Shown: piece after piece, positions 39,201 to 49,721 of the stretch
Layout of the letters: each line of letters starts with the position of its first letter
How positions within the stretch are numbered: the stretch's first letter is position 1
The notes under the pieces: generated by a model
What the model was told of the DNA's origin: nothing
Seen by the model: the letters and a program-made list of their open reading frames with translations, nothing else
Database searches by the model: none
Translations under genes and position numbers: made by a program
Assembly: GCA_013398615.1 (NCBI GenBank)
Contig: VZSR01002145.1
Span: 3,947,616 to 4,011,615, forward strand
DNA: 64,000 bases
Reading direction: 5' to 3'
From: Brachypodius melanocephalos
Lineage: Eukaryota; Chordata; Aves; Passeriformes; Pycnonotidae

Positions 39201-42200
39201 GATTTTTTCTGTTTGTATTTCTTCAGTGTTGTATTTTAGGGACAATTTTGGGATTTAAAAGGGCAGTGAAATAGTAGCATGGCATTGTGCAGACACTTAC
39301 GTTAGCAGGGACTGACTCCAGCAAGGAAAATGTGTGTAAAAGTGCCTGTCTTAGCAAGTTATTACAGAAACACTTCTTTCCCCTCCAAGGTTATGTACCA
39401 GTCCTGCTGTAAAGTTTATTGACCTATGAGGAATCCCAGCACAATTCACTAGAGTTTGCCTTAGACTTTTCCTGACATCAAAGCTTTCCTCCAGTGACCC
39501 TTTGTTTCAGTGATAGTCCCCAGAAAAAGTGGTTTAGGTGGATGTGGCTTGGGACTGTCTGCCCCAGGCAATTCCACAGCAAACCACGAGGCTGAGGGCT
39601 GTGGAGAGGCCAGCTAATTGTAAAAAAAATCCTGGAAAACAAGAGTTTGGAAGGGACACAGGAGGTGACCTAGTTCTGCCCCTGGCTTGGAGCAGGGCTG
39701 GCTTTGATGCTGGGTTGTGCAAGGGTTTGTTGATGGCATTTTCTCCAGCTGGGTTGGAGTCCACTTGAGAAGAAGGTTTGCTGTTTCCCCAGCCACATGT
39801 CTGGTTTTGGGCATGGTGGCTCCTGTTGGGCAGGTCTTTGGAAAGCAGCAGTTTTTGGGCAGTATCTGAGAGACTGGACTCGGGCTGATGTTGAGGATCC
39901 CCCTTTTCTCATGCAGGGTGAGCAGCTGTAGGAGTCCTTTGCTTCAACTCACTCCAGAAGCTTTATCCAAGGAAAAGAGGCTCAAGAAAAGAGCTCTTTG
40001 AGCCCAGAGAAGGAGGACTGAAAGTAGGTTTGGGATCTCTTGCATGCCCAGTTCTTGGGGGCTGTCTTTCCTTCTGCTTGGCTGGAGCCAGGCGTTGGGC
40101 AGCAGTGGCTCTGCTGAGCTGCCTGTCCACCAGGTCACCCTGTGACAATGGCCATGGCATTTGTCACAGCGCCTTTTGTCAGTCATAGGTGATCACAGCC
40201 TGGAACTGTGAGGAAAACTTAACTGTATTACTAAGTTAAGCAGAATAAATCATAGAATTCCATTTGAAGATTGAAGAAATCCCTTTTTCCCCTAGTTTTG
40301 TGTTGCAATTAGCCTAAGACTAATTTTCTTTTCCCTTGTGAAGTTGTTTCTTGGTCATTGTGCATAAACTGTATTGTGCCCTGTCCCTGTGCTGCCAGGT
40401 GGAGAGGAGGACCTTGCTCTGCTAATGGCAGGTGATATTTAGTAAGAGCTGTTATTGCATTGTTTGCTGATGGTCTTTAGTTTTGTAGCTTGGTCAGGCT
40501 GAGCATCTGCTAGCCAGTGTGTCCAGGTGCCTGGGATTTCCAGGACACTTTACACCACCCTCCCTCTCTGAAGGAGGAGAAGAGAAATTGAAGTCTGAAA
40601 AAAATCTCTGTTTGTATATCTGTTTAGCTTATTGTCAGATACTCTTAATACAAGGAGTTCACATTTTTGTGTCCAGAGCAGTTAAGGCCAAATGAAGTGT
40701 ACAAGACAACGTGGTCTGTGCATGGGGTTATAGCGGTGGGTGGTGCTTCAGCTCTGCCTTGTATTTCTTGCTCAAACGTTGCTCTAAAGTGCAGGAACCA
40801 ACAACTCGAGATTAGTTTTCTGTCCCCTGCCTTTGGGGAAAGCTGTTAAAGTGGGAGATGTTCTTTAGCTGTTAGGAAATGATGCATCAAACTGCGCTGA
40901 ATGGAAAACTCGCTCCGCGGGAGGTAATTTTAGTAGCTGGTTCATTTTACTTCAGGGGAATCTGCATCTGGCAGATGAGGGAGGCAGTCCCTCGCCAGCC
41001 TGCTTCTCTCCCTGGGGTGTTAGAGGCTGACTACTACTCCCCAAAGCACTTAAGGCTCCCCAATAGAAGTGCAAAGTGTTGCTGTTACTATCCTGACGCA
41101 AAAATAACAGACCTCGTAAAATTTTGTCGGGGCCTTCCTTACAAAAGGCTTAATTGTGCAGGGAGGGCTGGCAATATTTATTTGCATGCAATTTCCTGCC
41201 CCAGGGAGCTGGAGATTGTAGCGGACAAAGGACAGATGAAGGGTTGGAGAAGGGAGGCGATTGATGGAGGTGACACTTGGCACACATCGTGCTGAGGCCG
41301 TGGGTTTTGTAGGGCTTTTTCTTCTTCCTTTCCCATGCTGTTTAGTTCACTTACTGCCTTGTTTCGTGCTTTACTGCACATCCTATGTAGCCTGATAATC
41401 CCTTGCCATTCCTTTTTCCTAGCCCCTACCAAGGTCTTGTCACCCTTTCTGGCAGAAAAGAAACTCTAAAGTGGTTCTTGCACGTTGTGTTCCGACTAAT
41501 ACTCATTTTCTATAATTTTGTCTATTGAACTTGGGCACAGGGTACAGTCAGTGTCTTAAAAAATACTCTAGCTCATGAAATTCCAACTTGATAGCAGCTC
41601 AAAGTAGTTATTTTGAATGGTTCCCTAAAGATGCATCTTTGTTTGGGGGATATTTTAAGGGGAAGAGTCTCCTGTTTCTCAGTGTTAATGAAAAGAACGT
41701 TTAGCTTCACTGTTAGGTAAACAAAAGCATGTGCATGTCCAGGGAGTAGTGGGGTTTGTCTTTAGCCTACAAATGTGTTGTAGAGGTAAATTGGGGGAAG
41801 AACTGCAAGCCAGGTGTGTGGAGCATCACACCTTGCTGCTGGACAGTGCGTTGGCAGCAGCTCTGCAGAGATGTTCACACAACCCTTGCCTGGTGCCTCA
41901 GCACACTGCGAACCATGTGCAGCTCGCTGTGTCCAGCAGTTCTCATTTCACACTCACTAAGCATCAACTTGTAAAAATCATCTCTCCAGGCTCCTTGTTG
42001 AGGCTGTAATGTGCAAAGCAGCGTTGGAGTCAGAGTAGTAAAGCCTGGAGTTAAATTGTGATATGTAGGACTGGTGAATGGTGATGACATTTCTGATGCT
42101 CAGCTTGGCTCTCTGACCCTTAAGACTGTGTTACAGCCATTCCTTTGCCTTTTATTGCTGGATTATTCATGTCAAATTTGTGTAGTCCTGTGGGCTGGGC

Positions 42201-42917
42201 TGGGGCTGTGCTGCTGGGTGGGAGGGGGTTGGCTCTGAAAGCCCCAGCACAACTGCCACACTTGGAAAATTAAAGTGTGTTCAGAGTGGTCTCTAATGGC
42301 AGCATCAATCTGCATAATAACAGTGGTCTCCTTTTGCCTCCACAGAAATGGAAGCGGTTTGGAATTTGCAGAAGCAAGGTAAGGATGTTGGAAAGAATAA
42401 ATGAACGAAATTGCTCTGTGTTGGGAGGGGGGGATGAATGAGAGTGGATTGTCTCTGTCTGGAGATGCCTGGGTTCAGTTCCTCAGTGCCTGTGGTTTGT
42501 AGTCTGGATTTATCTCTGTTCAGGTGGGTGAAAGTCAGGACAATAAGCTTTGCTATAAACACCTCCTTATGTGTATACAAAATTGCTTTCTATTTTTGGT
42601 GTTGGGTGTCACATCCAATAATAAGTTTTAAATTCTGATGTATCCCCCACAAGTCACCTGAGAAGAGGTTTTATGTGGGAACAGCCCTATGGGGAGACCT
42701 GTGGAGAGCAGGTTCTGCTCTGGAGGAGCCAGCTGGGCCTTGGTGTGGCTTGGCAGGAGATGAGCATCCAAAGGGAAAGTCTGTTAACACTACCTTGTGT
42801 TTATTTTCAGCCACAGGACCTGAAAGTAGCTTGTCCAAAACTTAGAATTCTGCTTTCTTTCCAGATCCCAAAAGGATAATCACTTATGATGAAGCCATGG
42901 ATCGCCCAGATCAATGA
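30030..42917 (+). CDS. NUFIP2: NUFIP2, FMRP-interacting RNA-binding protein 2 (4 coding exons, 659 aa)
   Basis: Joined coding exons 30030-30213, 33094-34803, 42346-42378 and 42865-42917 give 1,980 nt, an uninterrupted 659-residue protein plus TGA. I recognise NUFIP2 (82-FIP) from several blocks: GYGELNGNAGERE at the exon 1/2 junction, KTKNFIQKNSMDKKN, SGSESGYTTPKKRKGRRNSA, EDSWTLFKPPPVFPVDNSSA and the C-terminal QKQDPKRIITYDEAMD. The protein is mostly disordered: a His/Tyr-rich N terminus (about residues 6-23), a basic NLS-like cluster at about 193-199, a Ser run at about 347-354 and a conserved C-terminal third. All introns are phase 1. Family knowledge: an RNA-binding protein that binds FMRP, acts as a Roquin cofactor in mRNA decay and enters stress granules. 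Human NUFIP2 is about 695 aa; the difference is mainly a shorter N-terminal His/Gln tract. The ATG has a good Kozak G at +4, and an in-frame TGA at 29910-29912 bounds the frame upstream. Confidence 0.96.
30214..33093 (+). other. NUFIP2 intron 1
   Basis: The first 570 nt are CpG-island sequence and the rest is ordinary intron. I see no RNA gene or exon here. A run of T lies near 30,819-30,830. Confidence 0.85.
30497..30503. promoter_or_regulatory. Consensus AP-1 site in NUFIP2 intron 1
   Basis: TGAGTCA lies inside the CpG island, 284 nt into intron 1. It is an exact AP-1 consensus in an otherwise extremely GC-rich block. Function is inferred only from the motif. Confidence 0.3.
33094..34803 (+). 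CDS. NUFIP2: NUFIP2 coding exon 2 (main exon, 570 codons)
   Basis: The acceptor is a pyrimidine-rich tract ending CCCTCTAG|GCTACGG. The donor is AAAG|GTAATG. It is 1,710 nt, so it carries about 86% of the protein and keeps phase 1 on both sides. It contains the NLS-like KKRK cluster, the serine run and the conserved block ending SWGSFDLRAAILYHTK. If the donor is not used, the frame adds about 21 residues and stops at 34868. Confidence 0.97.
34930..34949. repeat. Poly(T) tract, NUFIP2 intron 2
   Basis: Twenty T, 126 nt after the exon 2 donor. Confidence 0.95.
39640..39765 (-). mobile_element. CR1 LINE 3'-end fragment, antisense, in NUFIP2 intron 2
   Basis: Plus-strand text beginning gagtttggaagggacacagg, followed by ggtgacctagttctgcccctg and gagcagggctggctttgatg, resembles the reverse complement of the avian CR1 tail (ttggaagggacctcaggaggtcatctagtccaacccc...). 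It is 5'-truncated and diverged, and the boundaries are approximate. Confidence 0.55.
42346..42378 (+). CDS. NUFIP2: NUFIP2 coding exon 3 (33-nt microexon)
   Basis: The acceptor is GCCTCCACAG|AAATGG and the donor CAAG|GTAAGG. With the shared bases it encodes E-MEAVWNLQKQ, the bird counterpart of mammalian EMESIWNLQKQ. It is flanked by two phase 1 introns, so skipping it would remove exactly 11 codons without a frameshift. Confidence 0.95.
42865..42917 (+). CDS. NUFIP2: NUFIP2 coding exon 4, end of the reading frame
   Basis: The acceptor is TTTCTTTCCAG|ATCCC. The exon encodes D-PKRIITYDEAMDRPDQ followed by TGA at 42915-42917, matching the conserved C terminus of NUFIP2. The rest of this exon is the 3' UTR. 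Confidence 0.95.
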
Positions 42918-43442
42918 AGGTAGCAAGACAAGACTGCCTGTTATAACCTTTCTGCAGCATTTGTGCTGTTCGTGGGGGACAAAAAGGCTTTATGCTCCTT
43001 CTAAATCTTCAGTGCAGCAGAGGAACCATAACTAGAATCACAGGATAATATATACAAATATATATATAGTTATTTAAAAATGGCAACTGAAAGTAATTAG
43101 ACTTCTTAAGGAATCTGAAAATTTATTTCAACGAGACTACACACGTGATTATTTAATCTCCGGTACTGAATAGTTTTTTTTTTTTCATTTTTCTGTTTTG
43201 TTTTGTTTTTGTTTAAAGAGTGAATGCAAGTGATTAAGGAATACAGACTCAATTACAAGCCCGGTTTCAAAGTTCCTGCTGTCGTCTACATGGGCAACAG
43301 CAACCCACTGGAGAGGCATTTCCACTTGACAAGGTTTCTGTTTCTCGTTCTGTGACTGTAGTGACACACTAATCACAGGGAAATCAGGATGATTCACCAT
43401 CCTTCATCTCCCCTTTCCCTTCCACCTCCCCTGTTTGGTTTC

Positions 43443-43464
43443 TTTTTTTTTTTTTTTTTTTTTT
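43443..43464. repeat. Poly(T) tract, NUFIP2 3' UTR
   Basis: Twenty-two uninterrupted T in the proximal 3' UTR, near other T-rich and A-rich runs at 43,175-43,215 and 43,770-43,875. Confidence 0.95.
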
Positions 43465-44482
43465 CTGATTTGTTTTCCATTGAATGCTGGAGAAACGCCT
43501 TGAAGTTTGCAGTTTCTTTTTTTTTCTTCCAGAGGATTATAATCAGCATGTTTTGCCAGGAGTAAAGCACCAATTCTATGATGGTGATATTGTCTTAAAA
43601 GGATCATTCTGCTGAGGGAAGGATGGTAATACTGCAGTTCTAGGATGCATGGTGAAGTCACACAGTTGACCTGGCTCCTGTTACACGTTGGACTATTGCA
43701 ACTGAAGAGTTATTTCATTTTAAAAGACAACATGGAAAAATAAGCAATCTGTTTAGGCATTTAATATGGAAAAAAAAAAAGAAAAAAACAACAAAAAAAC
43801 CCTTCCACTGTTCCCACAGTTTAATGCCATTGTATTACTGGGAGCAAGAAAAAAAAAAAAAAAGACAAAAAAAAGTATCTTCTGCTTTCAACTGTAGGTG
43901 CTTCATATTTGCTCTGTCTGTCTCCTAACACTAAATGTGCTGGATTTTTTTCCCATTTTCATTGGAAAACTGAAGAGGAATTGAGTTCTGCTAACTTTCA
44001 CCCTTCTTGAATTATTTTTTCTCTTAAAAAATTTCAAAATAACAAAAAAAAATTAAAAAGTTAAAAAAAAAAGAAAAAAAAAAATGGGAATTTGAATCCT
44101 TTTCAATTTGTCCATGGAACGCCAATGGCTGGGCTTCCTGCCCCTTGGAAATGCTCTTTTATATTTTAATGCAGTCTGTGTATTTCCGGGCTCTGCTTCT
44201 AATTATCTCTTAATAAAAATATATTTTATTACAAAAAAAATGGAGGACTTAGGAATGAAAATAATAATTTTAAAAAATAATAAAAAAATAATCCCAGGGA
44301 AAGGAAAGCTTCCTAGCAGTGGTAGGGAAGGCTGAGCAGAGTGCAGGCTCCAGCTGTGTAACCCCTCTGTCCCATTGCAACTTGTGTACTGTGTCCAAAT
44401 CATCTGGGGGTCGGGTAGTTTTTCTGGTTTTTGGTTGTTTTTTTTTAAAGGTGAAAAATTCACAGTGCAAGAGCGAAAAATT

Positions 44483-44488
44483 AATAAA
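44483..44488 (+). terminator. Candidate proximal NUFIP2 poly(A) signal
   Basis: AATAAA about 1.57 kb after the stop codon, followed within 30 nt by a T/G-rich stretch (ctttgtaggtttgttg). It lies just before the CR1 insertion, so use of this site would exclude the LINE sequence from the mRNA. Confidence 0.45.
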
Positions 44489-44699
44489 ACAAAAATAGCT
44501 TTGTAGGTTTGTTGACCAGCCCCAGCTCCCCATATACCCAGTGCTCATCATGGGTGTCTGTGGCTTAATCTTGGCTCTCCTGGCTGTCCAAATAGCAGCA
44601 GTTGGTGTCTCCTAAAATGAGACTGGACCCTTTGGGGCATTGTGAGGAATAGATAAGCACAAAACTTTGGAATACCCTTTGTGCTTAGATCTGTAAATC

Positions 44700-45576
44700 A
44701 AGCCACACTGTGCGGTCAGCAGAAGGTTCCACAGGGCTCCATCCTCAGCCCATTTCTCTCCAATGTCTCTTCTCAAGAAGAGAGAGTAATTTTGCTGACA
44801 TGGAACTGTTGATTGCCTTGAGCAGAAAGCCCTCAACAAATTAAAGAGGGACAATCACCAACTGTATGAGTTAACAAGGATGAGTGTCAGATTCTGCACC
44901 TGGGATGGGCAGCCCTGGATAGACTGGGAATGAGAGGCTGGAGAGCAGCACCATGGAAATGGAGCTGGTCCATGGCCCGGTGGATCTGAGTCAGCACTGC
45001 CCTGGCAGCCAGGAGGGTCAGCAATGTCCTGGGGGACACCAGCCCAGCATGACCTGTCCTGCTCTGCTCTGCACTGGTGTGGCCTCACCTTGAGTTCTTG
45101 AGGTAGTTCTGGGCACCACAATCTAAAGACTCCTGTTAGAGAGCATCCCAAGGAGGCCAGGAGGATGGGGAAGGGTCTGGAGGGGTAGCCAAATGAGATC
45201 ACTTGGTTTGTTCAGCTGCAGAAGAGGAGACTGAGGGGAGACCTCATTGTGGTCTTCAACATCCTCCCAAGGGGCAGCAGAGGGGCAGGTACCAATCTGT
45301 TCACTCTCAATGACCATTGACAGGGAATGGCCTGAAGCTGAGTCAGAGGAGGGGTAGTTTAGATAGCAGGAGAATATTCTTCACCCAGAGGATGGTTGAG
45401 CACTGGAGCAGGCTCCCCAGGGAAGTGTTCACAGCACCAAACTTGTCTGAGTTCAAGAAGAGTTTGGACAATGCTTTCAGGCACAGGGTGGGATTCTTGG
45501 GGTGTCCCGCACAGGGCCAGCTGTTGAACTCGATGATCTTCGTGGGTCTCTTCCAACCCAGAATACTCTATGATTC
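44700..45576 (+). mobile_element. 5'-truncated CR1 LINE in the NUFIP2 3' UTR, sense
   Basis: The left part (from about 44,715) resembles the end of the CR1 reverse transcriptase (ggttccacagggctccatcctc and on). The middle carries the gcacctgggatgggcagccctgg block. The right part has the classic CR1 tail: ttcttcacccagaggatggttg, gcaggctccccagggaagtg, gagttcaagaagagtttgga, and an end resembling the tctatgattctat octamer repeat. A T26 tract follows at 45587-45612. Many stops and small indels show it is inactive. It is inserted in the same direction as NUFIP2. Confidence 0.85.
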
Positions 45577-45586
45577 TATTGCTTTC

Positions 45587-45612
45587 TTTTTTTTTTTTTT
45601 TTTTTTTTTTTT
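45587..45612. repeat. Poly(T) tract next to the CR1 tail
   Basis: Twenty-six T starting 11 nt after the CR1 3' end. CR1 ends in an octamer repeat rather than poly(A), so this is a separate tract. Confidence 0.95.
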
Positions 45613-46296
45613 AATTAGGAGTATGTAGCATGTGTGTTTTTTTAATTGTTTTTATACTTTTAATAAGATTGTTCCTGAATGAGACACTTGAGTTCATGGT
45701 GGGACAATGAAACTGAATTCTGTACCTTGTGTAAGACGCTCGCTTTCTGCCACGCTTAAACATTTGACTATGGATTGCCTACTCCATTTGATGTATCCAA
45801 AGCTATATAGTATAATTCTGAGTGTGATACTATATAGTCATCATGTATTGTATCAGTCCAGGTTCAGAAATGTGTGGTTGGCCAGTTGCAAATACTTCTG
45901 TTTCACCTATAAACTGTACCACCTCTACAGGTGTGTGTAACTTTGAGATGTATAACATGTTTACAGATGTGCCCAACATCTAGTCCTCCAACGTTCCTAT
46001 TTTTAATTCTGTTGAGTCTCCCAACTGCTTGCCAAAAGTCGGAATCACCTCCAGCTCTGCTGCTGAAGAGCTGGGGCATTCCTGAGCTTTAAAGTGTTGA
46101 ACAAACTGGAGGGTGGGGCTGGGAAAATGAAGGTGGAAGAAATGTTCTTTTTCCTTTATTATTATTATTATAATTATTTTCAAGAAGTTGAAGGCTAATA
46201 GCAAAGTTTCCAGTTTGTTTTCCTGGCTTTAAGGCTCTGCTGTGTATTTATTTGCCTTGTGTAGTCACTTGTCGCCTTAAGGGCTGGGTTCCATTT

Positions 46297-46336
46297 AAAA
46301 AAAAAAAAAAAAAAGAAAAAAAAAAGAAAAAAAAAA
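46297..46336. repeat. Interrupted poly(A) tract
   Basis: Forty bases of A broken by only two G, in the NUFIP2 3' UTR. Confidence 0.95.
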
Positions 46337-46666
46337 TCACCTTGTTTCGCTTCCCTGAGGTTTGTGCTGTCCTGTACTCCTGCCCCAGGTCCCTGCTTGG
46401 GATGATGCAGGAACTGAGCAGCACTAACCCTGCACCTCTAGAAGGATCTGAGTCTTGCTGAATATTTGAGGACTCTCATCTTGGCCTAGTCCAGTCTGTC
46501 GCCTAAATAGCAAAAGAAATGCTGAGAGAAACACTGTTCCAGCGATGGGTTGGGCTGGATTTCCCCCGATGCTCATCTCTGTGGCTTTGCCTCGCCAGCA
46601 GGACCCATCCAGAAACACCCTCGGCAGCACCTTCTCCGCTGTATTTCTGACCATCCTCTGTTCAGA

Positions 46667-46697
<31 letters not shown>
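46667..46697. repeat. (TGTC)n tetranucleotide microsatellite
   Basis: Nearly eight perfect TGTC units in the NUFIP2 3' UTR. Confidence 0.95.
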
Positions 46698-46699
<2 letters not shown>

Positions 46700-48026
46700 C
46701 CGTGAGCTCCACGGCGTGTGCTCAGCGCTAAGCAGTTAGGAATTCCTGTCTCTGAGCTCCTGTAGCTCCGGCTCCCCACTGTTTCTGGGATAGACTATTG
46801 CCTAGAGCCAGGCAGGACCATGGAAGGAACTTCCTTGTGCTGTCGTGTAACTCACCCTGTCGCTGTCTGCAGTCCTCCCCAAGTCCTCACACAATTCTTA
46901 ACTGAGCACTTATTAAAAAATATCTTAAGATTTAATCTGTTTTCTGATTATTTTTGTGTAAACTTATAAAAAAAAAAAGAAAAGGAAAAAAAAAAACAAA
47001 CTGAAATTGAGCTGTGACTAATTTAGCACATTGAAATAATGATAAGGTGTTACTGATAAGTCTCACGTTTTGTTTTGGGTTTTTTTGTTTGACTCAGAGT
47101 ATTAGTACTGTAGCATAAACCAAATACAGCCTGGGAAGGGGAGCAGCAGCCTCCTGTCCTGGGTGTGCACCCAAGGGTGTCTGTGGGGGCGTGTGCAAGC
47201 ATCTGGCTTGTGAGGAGAGCGAGCGTGTATTTATTTGTGCCATTGTTTTCATTACACTGAGTAAAGAAAGTTTTAAAACAAAACCCCTTAAGTACGTGTA
47301 GTATGGGAAAGCGGCACTAAGGGTGAGATCATGACCTATTTTTTTATTAGCTATGAAGATACTAATTCAGGTTAAGGTTTTTCCTCTCGTTTTTGTTCCC
47401 GTCGTGAGTCCCTTTCCTTTGATGTGTTTATTGGAGTGAGGGTTCCTGCACAGGCAGGGGCTGTCCCCTTCCTCCTCTGGTCATTCCCCACCTCTCCTCC
47501 TCTGCCAGCAGGTTCTTTTGGGTGTCTCTTGTACAGGGTCTTGTGTAATAAGAGACTGGAGTGTGTAGTGCCAGCCAGATCCAGGTTGGGATCTCTTTGC
47601 TTTTTGGTGGATCGTGGAGTGTTCTGTGTGCTCCAAGAGGTGATTTAACAACTGCTCTGTGGCAGTGGTTTGGGGCCTTCAGTCTCTGCTCTCTCCCACT
47701 CCACCCATTTGGTGGATTGGCAAAGCAATGGCTTTCAGGCTTTGCTTGAAGTTTGGTTTTGGTTTAAGCCCACCTCGATCCTCTGTGAAACCTGGTAGAA
47801 ATCTCTTTGACCAGTGGGTAGCTCCAAGGCATGGATTCTGTCACTAACCCACTTCAAACCTCTCTGAGCTAGTAAATCCCACTTTTTGCCTTTCACAGCT
47901 GCTGTGAACTTCTTTGAAATGTGGAAAGAAACCCAATTCTCACCAGCTTGTGAGTCCAGTGGCTGGGAGCGGGTGATGGGTGAACCAGCCAGCTAAATGG
48001 AAAGGAAAATTGCTTCCTGCTGGGAG

Positions 48027-48055
48027 AAAAAAAAAAAAAAAAAAAAAAAAAAAAA
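48027..48055. repeat. Poly(A) tract
   Basis: Twenty-nine A in the NUFIP2 3' UTR, extended by further A-rich sequence to about 48,075. It could serve as an internal oligo-dT priming site in cDNA libraries. Confidence 0.95.
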
Positions 48056-49234
48056 CAAAAAAAACAGAAAAAAAGAGAGCTGGAAGTTGTGCTCCGAGTT
48101 GTGTGTGTAATGAGTGCTTTCACCTTCAAGAGAGCATTATGGCAGCACCATAGTGTCCTTTCCCAAGTGGCCAGTGGGTGACCTCCAGGACACCTGGGAG
48201 CGATGGCATTCACAGCCAGAACTGCCCGTAGTTTTCCTGTGTGTCCAGGTTTTGATCTTGATTCAGTAAATTGCTATGGTGTCCCAAGCTTTCAGGAGTC
48301 TTACCCTCTCATCCCTAGAATGATTTTCTGTCCGTCCATCCGTCGTGGTTTGTTTTTCTTAGAGGCTGTTTACAAGGGAGCTGGTTGAGGTCAGGAGGGG
48401 AGAGAACAAGGATTCACCCACTTTGAAGCTGCTGCACTTTTTCACACTGGTGTGTAAGGCAGGAGAAGGGCTGGTGTGGTGGAGTAGCCAAGAAAGCCAG
48501 AGTAATTCTTGGCTTTGGCCACCACCAGAGAGTTTTTCCATGTGGGAAAACGCTAGTGCAGGCTGGTGGGAGGGAGATCTCCATGTGCTGCCTTCCAGGA
48601 ATTACAGAGCTTTAGAGGTTTTTGCCCAGTGCATGTTACACCCCAGGGTTAGGCTGGCTCCTCTGTCTTGCCCGAGATCCTCTAAAACAGGAGAGTGGAG
48701 CTGTGGGGAGGTAAAAGAGCCCTGTGGTGGTCTCATGTCCTGGGCATCAGCCCACTCCCTGTGCTGGGACGGGAGCAGGAATCCTGCCTGTGCCCTCAGC
48801 AGGGAAAGCTGAGCTGGATTTATCTTGACTGTTAACCAGAAAGCTTCGTATAACATGTCCAGAGCTCTAAAGCCATTTTGTAAGATAGCAGTGTCCCTTT
48901 TCTACAGCCTTATTAATGAGTAGAGGATCTTTAAAAACAAGAAAACAAAAAACAAAAAAAAAAGAATTGTTCATTTCTTTCTGTGGTATGAAACTTGTGT
49001 ACTGCGAACTTCTGTACATTTAGCAAAAATACAACTTACAGTTTTCGTAAAAAAGCAAAAAAAAGCCAACAAAAAAATCCCCAGCCTGTCTGCTTTCCAT
49101 ACGGTCTTTCCTCAGGTGCTAAATAAGGGTTCCAAAAATGGATACTGCTTTAGAAGTTTCTGCTTTATTCTTAAAATACATATTTTTTTGCTTAGGTGTT
49201 GTAAAGATATTTTAACAAGAAATTTTTTTTTTTA

Positions 49235-49242
49235 TGTAAATA
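49235..49242 (+). promoter_or_regulatory. Pumilio-type element in the NUFIP2 3' UTR
   Basis: TGTAAATA, an exact match to the Pumilio recognition consensus TGTANATA, within AU-rich 3' UTR. Motif-only evidence. Confidence 0.35.
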
Positions 49243-49688
49243 AGATTGTGTCTTTTTGTTTTATCTCCTTTTTGTCCATATTGAATAGTCTAATTTTCAT
49301 TTTTATCCTTTTGAGAAGGACCCTCTTATGCCCTTCCCCGAAGACATTTCATTAAGTGTTGCTGCATTTAAGAACGAACCTACAACTGTTCATTGTCTTG
49401 GATTAATGCTGATGCTGCTGCTATAAGTAACCCTGAAAATCAAGAATGTGTGATGCACTTTTGTTTTACGTTTTTGTTGTTTTGTTGTTTTTTTAACATG
49501 ACCATGTAGTTCCTCTGCGGATAGTTGAACCCTCCTGTCACACAGCCACTAGCTGGGGGAGCGTAGGAACTGGGGGAGCCGGGGTGTAGGACAGGGTTGG
49601 ACCTGATTTTGGTGCTGACCTATGGGAATTTCTATGCAAATGCAAGCAAAGGAGAACTCTTTAACTTGAGAGAACACTGTGCTTTTTA

Positions 49689-49689
<1 letters not shown>

Positions 49690-49720
<31 letters not shown>

Positions 49721-49721
49721 T
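49690..49721. repeat. (TTA)n microsatellite
   Basis: About ten TTA units in the NUFIP2 3' UTR. Confidence 0.9.

Larger units (their letters stand above)
34804..42345 (+). other. NUFIP2 intron 2
   Basis: A 7.5-kb intron bounded by GTAATG and a CCACAG acceptor. It starts with a T20 tract at 34930-34949. It contains an antisense CR1 fragment near 39,640-39,765 and an unusually long open stretch with an octamer motif at 40,879-41,295. No other gene was recognised. Confidence 0.85.
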
